Shown here piece by piece: positions 1-9,034 of a DNA stretch of 64,000 bases (position 1 is the first letter of the stretch; every line of letters starts with the position of its first letter). Under the pieces are notes generated by a model. The model ran no database searches and was not told the origin of the DNA. It was given only the letters and a program-made list of their open reading frames with translations. The stretch covers positions 188,012-252,011 of the forward strand of contig JACQUO010000023.1 of NCBI GenBank assembly GCA_016210205.1, read 5' to 3'. The translations under genes and the position numbers were made by a program. Origin of the DNA: Chloroflexota bacterium (GTDB lineage Bacteria > Chloroflexota > Dehalococcoidia > JACQUO01).

Positions 1-1
1 C

Positions 2-1036
2 GTGGGCGCCCATGTCATCCCGGAGCGCTCCAAGCAGCTCCAGGGCGTGGTCCTCGCCCTGGACGGGGCCACCGTCAAGCCCGGCGAGAAGCCTCAGGTG
101 GACTTCTCCCTCAAGGATGGCGCGGGCGTGGCCCTGGACCCCAACAAGTTCGACTTCCTGGAGCTAACCTACGCCTACCCCACCACCGACTACGCCAACC
201 GGGTCACGGAGAATGTAAACCAGATAGTGGCACCTCCCGCCGCTCCCTTCGTGCGCGCGGGAACCCTGGCCGACCTGGGTGGCGGCAAGTACCGCTATAC
301 CTTCTCCGCCCCCATTGACGCCAGCGCCAAGGGCTCCGTGGGCATCGGCATGGGCGGCTACAGGAATGTCACTATCAAGGGAAACGAGGGCAAGGATGTC
401 CTGGTCCGGGAGGCGAACATCAACCCGGTCATCTATGCCTCCCTGGATGCCACCAAGGCGGTGGCCCGCCGCTCCGTGGTGGACCGCAACAACTGCAACC
501 AGTGCCACCTGGACCTGGGCAACCCGGCGGGTATGTCCCTCCACGGTGGCATCCGGCGCAACACCGAATACTGCATCCTCTGCCACAACCCCAACCAGAC
601 CGATGAGGCCCGCCGGCCCAAGGAGAAGATGCCCCCGGAGAGCATCCAGTACAAGTACATGATTCACAGCCTCCATATAGGGGAGGAGCGGTCGGTGCCC
701 ACCGAGTTCATCGGGCGAGCCGTGGCCGCCACCGAGGAGGTCTTCTTCCCCACCCCGGGCGGGCAAGCCAACTGCACGAAGTGCCACAAGGCGGGCACCC
801 AGACCATCCCGTTGCCCGCCGGCGTGCTGCCCATGACGGTGACCCAGGAGGGAAAGGTGGTCTCAGTGACCCAGCCCATCTCCGCCGCCTGCAAGGCCTG
901 CCACATCGGGAAGCCCGGCTTCGATGCCCACGCGGATACCATGACCTCGGCCAAATTCGGCGAGGCCTGCGCCAACTGCCACGGCGAGGGCGCAGACTTC
1001 GCGGTGACCAAGGTGCACCAGCTGCTTCGACGCTAA
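2..1036 (+). CDS. OmcA/MtrC-type multiheme c-type cytochrome, 5' truncated by window edge
   Basis: Five CxxCH heme motifs in the translation (CNQCH, CILCH, CTKCH, CKACH, CANCH), with MtrC/OmcA-like context 'NCNQCHLDLGNPAGMSLHGG...YCILCHNPNQTD'. Confidence 0.85.
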   Translation: MGAHVIPERSKQLQGVVLALDGATVKPGEKPQVDFSLKDGAGVALDPNKFDFLELTYAYPTTDYANRVTENVNQIVAPPAAPFVRAGTLADLGGGKYRYTFSAPIDASAKGSVGIGMGGYRNVTIKGNEGKDVLVREANINPVIYASLDATKAVARRSVVDRNNCNQCHLDLGNPAGMSLHGGIRRNTEYCILCHNPNQTDEARRPKEKMPPESIQYKYMIHSLHIGEERSVPTEFIGRAVAATEEVFFPTPGGQANCTKCHKAGTQTIPLPAGVLPMTVTQEGKVVSVTQPISAACKACHIGKPGFDAHADTMTSAKFGEACANCHGEGADFAVTKVHQLLRR

Positions 1037-1063
1037 ACGAGCGTGAGCGACAGTACGGAAGCA

Positions 1064-1094
1064 AAGGGGCCCCCTTTTAAGCAGGGGGCCCCTT
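1064..1094 (+). terminator. Hairpin after cytochrome gene (11-bp perfect stem AAGGGGCCCCC/GGGGGCCCCTT)
   Basis: Perfect inverted repeat 28 nt downstream of the stop codon; no strong T-tract. Confidence 0.5.
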
Positions 1095-1221
1095 CCTTGC
1101 CCTGGAAATGGACTCCGCCGCCTCGTTCCATTATGATATGTGATAAGCGATACCAATGGGAGAGCGGGCAGGCCGAGGGCGACCGCGAGGATACACCCCT
1201 TGAAGGACGGAGGACCAGCCG

Positions 1222-1740
1222 ATGACCAAACGCAACAGGAAAGTCAGCCGGCCCAGCCAACCTCGGCCTAGAGGAAGGAGCCGGAAGAGGCTCTACTTCG
1301 GCATCGCCATCGCCGCCACCCTGGTGGTGGGACTGGGGGCCGTGCTGGCGACCAGAGGCGGCGGGCCTTCCCAGGGAGGTGCTCCCTCAGCGGGGGGCGC
1401 CCCCCTGCCCGAATGGCTCGCCCGGTCGCCCGCCCAGGTCAGAGAAGCCTACGCCTATGCTGCCGAGCACCCCGAGACCACGAGCTACGTCCCCTGCTAC
1501 TGCGGCTGCGGGATCCACGATGGCCATCGCAGCGCTAAGGAGTGTTTCGTCGCTGCTCGGCCATCCGGCTCTGCCCTGGTCTATGACCGGCATGGGGCGG
1601 GCTGTGACATGTGCGTGGACATCGCGCTGATGGTGAAACGGACGCTGGCCGGGGGCGGCTCCCTGCGGGAGGCGAGGCTGGCCGTGGAGAAGAAGTATAG
1701 CTGGGTGGGGCCCCCCACCGATACCCCGCCCCTTCCCTGA
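1222..1740 (+). CDS. PCYCGC motif-containing membrane-anchored protein
   Basis: N-terminal TM segment and 'VPCYCGCGIHDGHRSAKECFV' motif. Confidence 0.75.
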   Translation: MTKRNRKVSRPSQPRPRGRSRKRLYFGIAIAATLVVGLGAVLATRGGGPSQGGAPSAGGAPLPEWLARSPAQVREAYAYAAEHPETTSYVPCYCGCGIHDGHRSAKECFVAARPSGSALVYDRHGAGCDMCVDIALMVKRTLAGGGSLREARLAVEKKYSWVGPPTDTPPLP

Positions 1741-1808
1741 AGGAAAGATACCACCCCGATAGCCCTTCGGGCTCAGCCGCAGGGCTCAGACTCCGAGCTA
1801 ACCACATA

Positions 1809-1883
1809 TGGTGAGCCGGGTGGGATTCGAACCCACGACACCCGGATTAAAAGTCCGGTGCTCTTCCACTGAGCTACCGGCCC
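1809..1883 (-). tRNA. tRNA-Lys (TTT)
   Basis: Reverse complement GGGCCGGTAGCTCAGTGGAAGAGCACCGGACTTTTAATCCGGGTGTCGTGGGTTCGAATCCCACCCGGCTCACCA folds as a cloverleaf with encoded CCA; anticodon TTT. Confidence 0.95.
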
Positions 1884-1963
1884 CCACTTACCACGCCGCG
1901 GGGCCTGCGGCTGCCTGGGTATTCTATCAAGGCCAAGCCCTGGGGGCAATGCGCTCGGGCCCT

Positions 1964-2524
1964 TTAGCCACCCGGCCTCACCAAGGGGAGACCTGCCTTG
2001 CACTGGGGACAGTCCGCGGGCTCATAGGTGTTGATGTCAATGTTGAAGCAACTGTAGAGGGGCACACCGAAGTCCGACTTCCCCTTGGCGCGGTCCGCCA
2101 GCACCCCTACCCCCATCACCTCGCCCCCCCAGCGCTTCACCTCCGCGATGACCTCGCGAATGGAGCCGCCGGTGGTCAGGATGTCGTCCACCACCAGGAC
2201 GCGCTCTTTGGGGAGGAGGGAGAAGCCCCGCCGGAAGGAACGGCCGTCGCCGTCTCGCTCGGCGAAGATGCCCCTCACCCCTAATGAACGGGCCACCTCA
2301 AAGGCGATGAGGATGCCGCCTACCGTCGGCCCCGCTACCACCTGTACGCCATCCTTCTGGAAATGGCGGGCAATCATCCGGCAAAGCTGGGCCGTGTAAT
2401 GGGGGTACTGGAGGACATGAAACTTCTCCAGGTAGATGGGGGAGTGCAACCCCGAAGTCAGAAGGAAATGGCCCTCCAGGAAGGCCCCGGCCTCCCGGAA
2501 GATGAGCTCCGCCGTTTTGGTCAC
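1964..2524 (-). CDS. pyrE: Orotate phosphoribosyltransferase
   Basis: PRPP-binding motif 'VLVVDDILTTGGSIREVI' and overall PyrE-like sequence. Confidence 0.9.
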   Translation of the reverse strand: MTKTAELIFREAGAFLEGHFLLTSGLHSPIYLEKFHVLQYPHYTAQLCRMIARHFQKDGVQVVAGPTVGGILIAFEVARSLGVRGIFAERDGDGRSFRRGFSLLPKERVLVVDDILTTGGSIREVIAEVKRWGGEVMGVGVLADRAKGKSDFGVPLYSCFNIDINTYEPADCPQCKAGLPLVRPGG

Positions 2525-2542
2525 GTTGGCCTCTTTGCTCTC

Positions 2543-3079
2543 TTATTTCTCTGAGGAAGCCACTGCCAAGGGAGGGGAGGACACCAGGCCAAGCCGGCTG
2601 GTGGGCCAGAGAATGAGCCAGACCCGCCCCACAATGTCCTGCTGGGACACCGTGCCCCAGTGCCGGGAATCGGTGCTGTTGTTGCGGTTGTCCCCCATGA
2701 GGAAGTAATGATAGGGCTCAACCGTCACTTTTTCCAGGGGTTTTACGATGGCCTCGGGGAGGTAAGGCTCTTCCAGAGGCCTCCCGTTCAAATAGACCTT
2801 GCCCACCTTTATCTCAATGGTATCCCCCGGGCCGGCGATGACGCGTTTGATATAGGTGGCGTCGGAGGCGTTGGACCACTTGGCGACGACCACCTCGCCC
2901 CGCTGGGGCAGCCCCAGCAGATAGGCTTGCTTGTTCACCAGGACCCAGCCGCCATTGGGGAAGTTGGGTTCAGAGCTGGCGCCCACCACTTCATAGACCT
3001 GTAGCACCGCCTGAAGGCTAATGTATATGACAACTGCGATGGCGATGATTTGCAGGACTTCTTTAACAGCACTCCGCAT
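2543..3079 (-). CDS. lepB: Signal peptidase I
   Basis: 'GASSEPNFPNGGWVLVNK', 'GEVVVAKW', 'KRVIAGPGDTIEIKVGKVYLNG', 'YFLMGDNRNNSTDSRHWG' motifs; start chosen at MRSAVKEV. Confidence 0.9.
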   Translation of the reverse strand: MRSAVKEVLQIIAIAVVIYISLQAVLQVYEVVGASSEPNFPNGGWVLVNKQAYLLGLPQRGEVVVAKWSNASDATYIKRVIAGPGDTIEIKVGKVYLNGRPLEEPYLPEAIVKPLEKVTVEPYHYFLMGDNRNNSTDSRHWGTVSQQDIVGRVWLILWPTSRLGLVSSPPLAVASSEK

Positions 3080-3167
3080 GGTAAAACCATTATAGTGCAA
3101 ATTCCAGGCTCCTTCCAGTATGGCCAGGCTGAAGCTTGAAACCAAACGAGCCCCCGATGAGAGATCG

Positions 3168-3284
3168 TTTAGCAAGCCTTACGACCATCCCCTTGACCCC
3201 CCTTCCCGGTCAGGAAGGGGGAATCGAATGAAGCTGGGGGACACCCCAGACCCCCGACAAGGGGAGCATTGCCCCCTTGTAACC
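3168..3284 (+). repeat. Dispersed structured element, copy R5
   Basis: Hairpin A CCCCTTCC-CGGTCA-GGAAGGGG; B CTGGGG(G)ACACCCCAG; C ACAAGGGG-AGCATTGC-CCCCTTGT. Confidence 0.75.
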
Positions 3285-3385
3285 CTCATTTCTAAACGCT
3301 CTACCCCCCGATGACCCCCAAAAGCCCTAACTTCATGACGGATTATTCGTTATACTAAGCGAAGACACCCGAGAGGAGGCACCCT

Positions 3386-4216
3386 ATGAATCCGAGACCC
3401 TGGCGTCTCTATCTGGGCCTGGCTTTGCTCTTGGCCCCCCTCCTAGCCGTCGCCTGCGCCCCTGCCACCACCCCCACGCCGTCAACAGCTGTCCTGCCGG
3501 CCCCTCCTGGCAGGGCAGCCTCCGGTGTCCCTGCGGCAGGCTCCCTGGCAGCCCCGTATGGCTCCCCAGTATCCAGCTCCCAGCAGACAGGCTTGTGGGT
3601 GAGCGGCACTGGCCGGGCCACCACCAAGCCGGACATCGCCCTCCTGCAGTTGGGGGTGGAGGCCCGGGATAAGACGGTGGCGGCCGCCCAGGCCAGCGCC
3701 ACCGGGGCCATGGCCAAGGTCATGGGCGTGCTCAAAGACCAGGGCGTGGCGGAGAAGGATCTCCGCACCACCCAGTTCTCCATCGAGCCCATCACCCGCT
3801 GGAATAAAGATAAGGAGCAGGCGGAAATCACCGGCTACCGGGTAAGCAATATGGTGAACGCCCGACTCCGGGCCCTGGACAAGGTGGGAGCCATCATCGA
3901 CGCCGCCGCCGCCGCCGGGGGCGACCTCGTCCGCATCCAGGGCATCTCCTTCACCGTGGAGGACCCCACCCCCTACGCCCAGGAGGCACGGGGCAAAGCG
4001 GTGCTGGAGGCCAAAGCCAAGGCGCAGCAAATCGCCGCCGCCGCCGGCATCGCCCTGGGCAAGCCCATCTACATCTCGGAGGGCAGCGTGAGCCTCCCCG
4101 TCCCCGCGCCCGCCATGCGGGCCCTGACGGCAGAGGGCATGGCCGCGGCCGTCCCCATCAGCCCGGGGGAGCTGGAGGTCACCGCGAGCATCCAGATGGT
4201 CTATAGCCTGGAGTAG
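3386..4216 (+). CDS. SIMPL domain-containing (DUF541) lipoprotein-like protein
   Basis: Lipobox-like N-terminus 'LLAVACAPA' and 'VSGTGRATTKPDIALLQLGVEARDKTVAAAQ' SIMPL signature. Confidence 0.85.
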   Translation: MNPRPWRLYLGLALLLAPLLAVACAPATTPTPSTAVLPAPPGRAASGVPAAGSLAAPYGSPVSSSQQTGLWVSGTGRATTKPDIALLQLGVEARDKTVAAAQASATGAMAKVMGVLKDQGVAEKDLRTTQFSIEPITRWNKDKEQAEITGYRVSNMVNARLRALDKVGAIIDAAAAAGGDLVRIQGISFTVEDPTPYAQEARGKAVLEAKAKAQQIAAAAGIALGKPIYISEGSVSLPVPAPAMRALTAEGMAAAVPISPGELEVTASIQMVYSLE

Positions 4217-4233
4217 CCCCCAAAGGCTCACCG

Positions 4234-4270
4234 AAAGCCAGCGGCTGAGCCCAGCGCCGCTGGCTTTTCT
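4234..4270 (+). terminator. Rho-independent terminator of SIMPL gene
   Basis: 12-bp stem AAAGCCAGCGGC/GCCGCTGGCTTT followed by TTCTT. Confidence 0.85.
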
Positions 4271-4274
4271 TACC

Positions 4275-4303
4275 TTGAATTGCCGCCTGCACCTTGATAC
4301 AAT
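4275..4303 (+). promoter_or_regulatory. Sigma70-type promoter for dcd-rib operon (TTGAAT-N17-TACAAT)
   Basis: -35/-10 boxes with 17-nt spacer, 22 nt upstream of the dcd start. Confidence 0.65.
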
Positions 4304-4324
4304 GGCCCAGGAAAGGGCGGGCAG

Positions 4325-4945
4325 ATGGTCTTAAGTGACCGCACCATCAAAGAGGAAATCGCCAAGAGCCGCATCGTCATTGAGCCTTATGACGAGAAGA
4401 TGGTGCAGCCTGCCAGCGTAGATGTGCGCCTGGACCGTAAAATCCTGGTCTTCCGCAACTCCCGTCGCCCCTATATCGATGTGCGCCAGGAGATGGACGA
4501 CCTCACGGAGATAGTGGAAATTCCGGGGGACAACCCCTTCATCCTCCACCCCGGGGAGTTCGTCCTGGGCAGCACCCTGGAGTGCTTGACCCTGCCCGAC
4601 GACCTGGTCTCCCGCCTGGAGGGCAAAAGCAGCCTGGGGCGGCTGGGGCTCCTGATTCACTCCACCGCCGGCTATGTGGACCCAGGCTGGAACGGCCACC
4701 TCACCCTGGAGCTCTCCAATGTGGCCAATCTGCCCATCACCCTCTATTACAGCATGAAAATCGGCCAGCTTTCCTTCCACCGCCTGAGCGCCCCTGCCGA
4801 GAACCCCTACGGGTCGCCGGCCCTGGGGAGCAAGTATCAGGGCCAGCGGGAGCCCACCGCCAGCCGCTACTTCCGGGACTATTCCAAGCCAGCCCCGCCC
4901 CAGGCTGGCCGCGCCGACAAAGGCCAAGGCCCCCGGCGGAAGTAG
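4325..4945 (+). CDS. dcd: dCTP deaminase
   Basis: '[13 protein letters not shown]', '[12 protein letters not shown]', '[35 protein letters not shown]'. Confidence 0.95.
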   Translation: MVLSDRTIKEEIAKSRIVIEPYDEKMVQPASVDVRLDRKILVFRNSRRPYIDVRQEMDDLTEIVEIPGDNPFILHPGEFVLGSTLECLTLPDDLVSRLEGKSSLGRLGLLIHSTAGYVDPGWNGHLTLELSNVANLPITLYYSMKIGQLSFHRLSAPAENPYGSPALGSKYQGQREPTASRYFRDYSKPAPPQAGRADKGQGPRRK

Positions 4946-4947
4946 CG

Positions 4948-6039
4948 ATGCCGATGGACTACATGGCCCGCGCCCTGGCCCTGGCTCGCCAGGCCCTGGG
5001 CAATGTCAGCCCCAATCCGGCGGTGGGGGCCGTCATGGTCAGAGACGGCCAGGTCATCGGGGAGGGCTGCACCCAGCCCCCCGGGGGCGCCCACGCCGAG
5101 GTCATGGCCCTCAAGGCCGCCGGGCCAGCCGCGCGGGGGGCGGCCCTCTATGTGACCCTGGAGCCCTGCTGCCACAAGGGGCGCACCCCACCCTGCACCG
5201 GGGCCATCATCGCTGCGGGCCTGGGGGAGGTGCACCTGGCCGCCCTCGACCCCAACCCCCTGGTGAACGGCCGGGGGAAGGCGGAGCTCGAGACCGCGGG
5301 TATCCGCGTCCGGGTGGGGGAGCGGGAGGAGGAGGCCCAGGAACTCAACGAGGCCTTTTTTAAATACATCACCACGGGCCTGCCCTTCGTTACCGCCAAG
5401 TTCGCCGCCAGCCTGGACGGGAAAATCGCAACCAGAAGCAGGCAGTCCCAATGGCTCAGCGGCGAGGAGGCGAGGCGCTTCGGCCACCGCCTGCGCCAGA
5501 TTTCCGACGCTGTCCTGGTGGGGGTGGAGACGGCGCTGGCCGATGACCCCCGCCTCACGGCGCGGCTGGGAGGCGAGGGACGGCAGCCCCTCCGAATCAT
5601 CCTGGACAGCCAGGGACGCACCATGCCCAAGGCGCGCCTCTTTCGGGAGCCGGGCCCAGTGCTCATCGCCACTGCGGGCCCCATCCCCCTGCCACGCCGC
5701 CGCGCCCTGGAGAGCGTGGGGGCGGAGGTCGTGGCGCTCCCAGCGGAGGCCGGGCACGTGGCCCTTGCGACCCTCCTGCGGGAGCTGGGACGGCGGCAAG
5801 TCACCTCCCTGCTGGTGGAAGGCGGGGGCACGGTGCTAGGCGCCTTCTTCGATGCGGGGCTGGTGGACCGGGCCACGGCGGTGCTCTCGCCCCTCATCAT
5901 CGGGGGGCGGGAGGCCGTCTCCGCGGTGGCCGGCCACGGCGCGGAGACCCTGGCCCAGGCCTGGCGCCTGGCCAAGGTGCGGACAGAGGTTTTGGGGCAG
6001 GATATTGCCATTTCAGGTAGAATAGTGGGCGAGGGCTAA
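4948..6039 (+). CDS. ribD: Bifunctional riboflavin biosynthesis deaminase/reductase RibD
   Basis: Deaminase zinc motif 'GGAHAEVMALK...YVTLEPCCHKGRTPPC' and C-terminal reductase 'KFAASLDGKIAT'. The supplied ORF (4582) is over-extended; the start here is ATG at 4948. Confidence 0.95.
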   Translation: MPMDYMARALALARQALGNVSPNPAVGAVMVRDGQVIGEGCTQPPGGAHAEVMALKAAGPAARGAALYVTLEPCCHKGRTPPCTGAIIAAGLGEVHLAALDPNPLVNGRGKAELETAGIRVRVGEREEEAQELNEAFFKYITTGLPFVTAKFAASLDGKIATRSRQSQWLSGEEARRFGHRLRQISDAVLVGVETALADDPRLTARLGGEGRQPLRIILDSQGRTMPKARLFREPGPVLIATAGPIPLPRRRALESVGAEVVALPAEAGHVALATLLRELGRRQVTSLLVEGGGTVLGAFFDAGLVDRATAVLSPLIIGGREAVSAVAGHGAETLAQAWRLAKVRTEVLGQDIAISGRIVGEG

Positions 6040-6043
6040 GGGT

Positions 6044-6673
6044 TTGTTCAGCGGCATCGTGGAAGAGATAGGGACGGTGGCCAGGGCCAGACCTGGACAT
6101 CTCGCCGTCCAGGCCCGCCAGGTTCTAGAGGGCACCAGCCTGGGCGATAGCCTCAATGTGAACGGGGCCTGCCTCACGGTTTCGGCTCTGGCGCCGGGGG
6201 GCTTCTCCGTGGACATCATGGAGGAGACGGCCGGGCGCACCAGTTTGGGCGCGCTGCGGCCCGGCTCGAAGGTGAACCTGGAGCGGGCCGTGAAAGCGGA
6301 GGGCCGCCTGGGGGGGCACCTGGTGCAGGGCCATGTGGACGCTACGGGCAAGGTGGCCTCCGCCACGCCCCGGGCCCGCTCGCGGCTGCTGCGCATCGCC
6401 GGGCCGCCCGAGGTGATGCGCTATGTGGTAGAGAAGGGGTTCATCGCCGTGGACGGGGTGAGCCTCACCGTGGTGGGACGGGACGCCCGCTCCTTCACCG
6501 TCTCTTTAGTGGGCTTCACGCTGGAGCACACCACCCTGGGCCAGAGGCGGCCTGGGGACGGGGTGAACCTGGAGGCGGACATCATGGCCAAATATGTGGA
6601 GCAATACACGAACCCCCAAAAGGGGCTGACCTACGATTTCCTGGCGCAGCACGGATTCGCCGCCAGACGCTGA
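6044..6673 (+). CDS. ribE: Riboflavin synthase alpha subunit
   Basis: 'MFSGIVEEIGTV' N-terminus and duplicated lumazine-binding domains ('VNGACLTV', 'VDGVSLTV'). Confidence 0.95.
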   Translation: MFSGIVEEIGTVARARPGHLAVQARQVLEGTSLGDSLNVNGACLTVSALAPGGFSVDIMEETAGRTSLGALRPGSKVNLERAVKAEGRLGGHLVQGHVDATGKVASATPRARSRLLRIAGPPEVMRYVVEKGFIAVDGVSLTVVGRDARSFTVSLVGFTLEHTTLGQRRPGDGVNLEADIMAKYVEQYTNPQKGLTYDFLAQHGFAARR

Positions 6674-6685
6674 GGGCCACGCCAG

Positions 6686-7897
6686 GTGGGGAGGACGAAG
6701 ACCATGGGACTAGCGACCATTGAAGAGGCCCTGGAGGACATCCGGGCCGGCAAGTTTGTCATCATCGTGGACGATGAGGATCGAGAGAACGAGGGCGACC
6801 TGGTCATCGCCGCGGAGAAATGCTCGCCGGAGGCCATCAACTTCATGGCCAAGCACGGCCGGGGGCTCATCTGCGTGGCTCTGACCGGGGAGCGCTTGGA
6901 TAACTTGCGCCTCCCCCTCATGGTCCAGGATAACACCTCGCCCTTCGGGACAGCCTTCTGCGTGTCCGTGGAGGCCAAGCACAAGGTGACCACGGGCATC
7001 TCCGCCCACGACCGGGCGGCCACCGTCCGGGCCCTGCTGGACCCCGCCACCCAGCCCGAGGACCTGACACGCCCCGGCCACATGTTCCCGCTGCGGGCCC
7101 GGGAGGGCGGGGTGCTGGTGCGGGCCGGCCAGACCGAGGCCAGCGTGGACATGGCGCGCCTGGCAGGGCTCCAACCAGCGGGGGTCATCTGCGAAATCAT
7201 GGACGAAGACGGCACCATGGCCCGGAGGCCGCGGCTGGAGGTCTTCTCAGCGCAGCATGGCATTAAAATCATTAGCGTGGCCCAGCTCATTGCCTACCGG
7301 CGGCGGCACGAGAGGCTCATCCAGCGGTTGGCCGAGGCCAAGCTGCCCACCCGTTATGGCGACTTCAAAATCGTGGCCTACAAGAGCACCATCGACCCCG
7401 AGGAGCATGTGGCCCTGGTCATGGGGGACATCACGGGACCTGACCCGGTGCTGGTGCGGGTGCACAGCGAGTGCCTCACGGGGGATGTCTTCGGCTCCCA
7501 ACGCTGCGACTGCGGGAGCCAGATTGCCCTCGCCCTGCAGGCCATCGCTAAGGTGGGACGGGGCGTCTTCGTCTATATGCGTCAGGAGGGCCGGGGCATT
7601 GGCCTGGTCAACAAGCTCAGGGCCTACGGCCTTCAGGATAACGGCATGGACACTGTGGAGGCCAACCAGCACCTGGGCTTCCCCGCCGACCTCCGGGACT
7701 ACGGCATCGGGGCCCAAATCCTGGTCGACCTGGGGCTTGCCAAAATACGCCTCCTCACCAACAACCCCCGCAAGGTCATCGGCCTGGAGGGCTATGGGCT
7801 TCAGGTGATGGACCGCGTGCCCATCGTGGCCCCTCCCCACGAGAACAATGTGGCCTATCTGGAGACCAAGCGCCGCAAGCTGGGCCATATTATGTAA
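6686..7897 (+). CDS. ribBA: Bifunctional DHBP synthase / GTP cyclohydrolase II
   Basis: '[17 protein letters not shown]' (RibB) and '[21 protein letters not shown]', '[16 protein letters not shown]' (RibA). Confidence 0.95.
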   Translation: MGRTKTMGLATIEEALEDIRAGKFVIIVDDEDRENEGDLVIAAEKCSPEAINFMAKHGRGLICVALTGERLDNLRLPLMVQDNTSPFGTAFCVSVEAKHKVTTGISAHDRAATVRALLDPATQPEDLTRPGHMFPLRAREGGVLVRAGQTEASVDMARLAGLQPAGVICEIMDEDGTMARRPRLEVFSAQHGIKIISVAQLIAYRRRHERLIQRLAEAKLPTRYGDFKIVAYKSTIDPEEHVALVMGDITGPDPVLVRVHSECLTGDVFGSQRCDCGSQIALALQAIAKVGRGVFVYMRQEGRGIGLVNKLRAYGLQDNGMDTVEANQHLGFPADLRDYGIGAQILVDLGLAKIRLLTNNPRKVIGLEGYGLQVMDRVPIVAPPHENNVAYLETKRRKLGHIM

Positions 7898-7939
7898 ACT
7901 GCGGGTCGCGGCCCGCTCATCAAGCTTAAGGAGAGAGAT

Positions 7940-8407
7940 ATGGCAGGAGAGTTCAAAGGCGCCTTCCACGGCCGCGGGCTGCGGGTGGCCATAGCCGTGT
8001 CCCGCTTCAACGAGTTCCTCTCGGGGAAGCTCCTGGAGGGCGCTCGGGATGCCCTGGTGCGCCACGGGGTGGAGGAGAAGGACATCGACATCGCCTGGAC
8101 GCCGGGCTCCTTCGAGCTGCCCCTGGTGGCCAAGAAGCTATGCCAGAAGGGGACTTACCACGCCGTCATCTGCCTGGGGGCCGTCATCCGGGGGGACACC
8201 CCCCACTTCGACTACCTGTCCGCCGAGGTCACCAAGGGCATCGCCCAAGTGGGGCTGGACAGCGGCATCCCGGTGGTCTATGGGGTCATCACCGCCGACA
8301 CCCTGGAGCAAGCCATCGAGCGCTCTGGCACCAAGCAGGGAAACAAGGGGTTCGACGCAGGCATGAGCGCCCTGGAGATGGCCAACCTGATGCGAGAGTT
8401 GGGCTGA
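7940..8407 (+). CDS. ribH: 6,7-dimethyl-8-ribityllumazine synthase
   Basis: '[11 protein letters not shown]', '[13 protein letters not shown]', '[15 protein letters not shown]'. Confidence 0.95.
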   Translation: MAGEFKGAFHGRGLRVAIAVSRFNEFLSGKLLEGARDALVRHGVEEKDIDIAWTPGSFELPLVAKKLCQKGTYHAVICLGAVIRGDTPHFDYLSAEVTKGIAQVGLDSGIPVVYGVITADTLEQAIERSGTKQGNKGFDAGMSALEMANLMRELG

Positions 8408-8435
8408 AACGGCCCGCCTTCGCCTCTGTGAAATC

Positions 8436-8466
8436 AAAAGCCGCCCCAGCCGGGCGGCTTTTCGTT
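8436..8466 (+). terminator. Rho-independent terminator of rib operon
   Basis: AAAAGCCGCCC-CAGCC-GGGCGGCTTTT perfect 11-bp inverted repeat with terminal Ts. Confidence 0.85.
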
Positions 8467-8490
8467 GGCGTCAGGCCCTTGCTTGGCAGT

Positions 8491-8745
8491 TCAGGCCGTC
8501 ACTTTATAGACCTGGTCGCCGCGGCGAACCCGGTCCGGGACCTTAAGCCCCACACTATCCCCCGCCTTGGCTTCCTTCACGGGCACGTTGTTAATCTGCA
8601 TGGACTCCACGGTCATCTCCACATCCGTAGTGTGGCCGGTGATATGGATGCGGTCACCTACCTTGAGGGCGCCGGTGAGGGCGATGCCCGCCACCACGGG
8701 CCGGGCGAAAAAGTCGTTGACCTGGCCAATTTGCACCTCGGGCAT
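8491..8745 (-). CDS. Translation elongation factor-like stand-alone beta-barrel (EF-Tu domain II-like) protein
   Basis: 'MPEVQIGQVNDFFARPVVAGIALTGALKVGDRIHITGHTTDVEMTVESMQINNVPVKEAKAGDSVGLKVPDRVRRGDQVYKV' resembles translation factor domain II. Confidence 0.75.
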   Translation of the reverse strand: MPEVQIGQVNDFFARPVVAGIALTGALKVGDRIHITGHTTDVEMTVESMQINNVPVKEAKAGDSVGLKVPDRVRRGDQVYKVTA

Positions 8746-8854
8746 GGCTACACCTCCGGAGGCTTTTTCCCAGCTGCTCCCGCCCAGTATAATTCCCCTC
8801 CAAGCCCAAATCAATAGGTGGCGACCGCAATTTGCCACCGCCTCATCCCCCTTC

Positions 8855-9005
8855 CCCCTTCTCCAGATGGAGAAGGGGGAAGAGAAGGGAGCGGGGGACA
8901 CCCCCGCACCCCTGGCAGGGGGCACGGCCCCCTGCACCCCCAGGGGCTAGAGACTGTGGGCAGGACACCCCCGACTCCCGCCAGGGGGCAAGCCCTCTGG
9001 ACTAC
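8855..9005 (+). repeat. Dispersed structured intergenic element, copy R1 (hairpins A, B, C plus a second C-type hairpin)
   Basis: Hairpin A CTTCCCCCTTCTCCAGATGGAGAAGGGGGAAG; B GCGGGGGACACCCCCGC; C GCAGGGGGC-ACG-GCCCCCTGC (8915-8935); second C CCAGGGGGC-AA-GCCCTCTGG (8981-9000). Confidence 0.85.
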
Positions 9006-9034
9006 CTTACTTTTGGGGTGGGGACTGGACGCCC

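Noticed and set aside
4582-4947. N-terminal extension of the RibD ORF
   Set aside because: Overlaps dcd out of frame; RibD homology begins at MPMDYMARALALA (4948).
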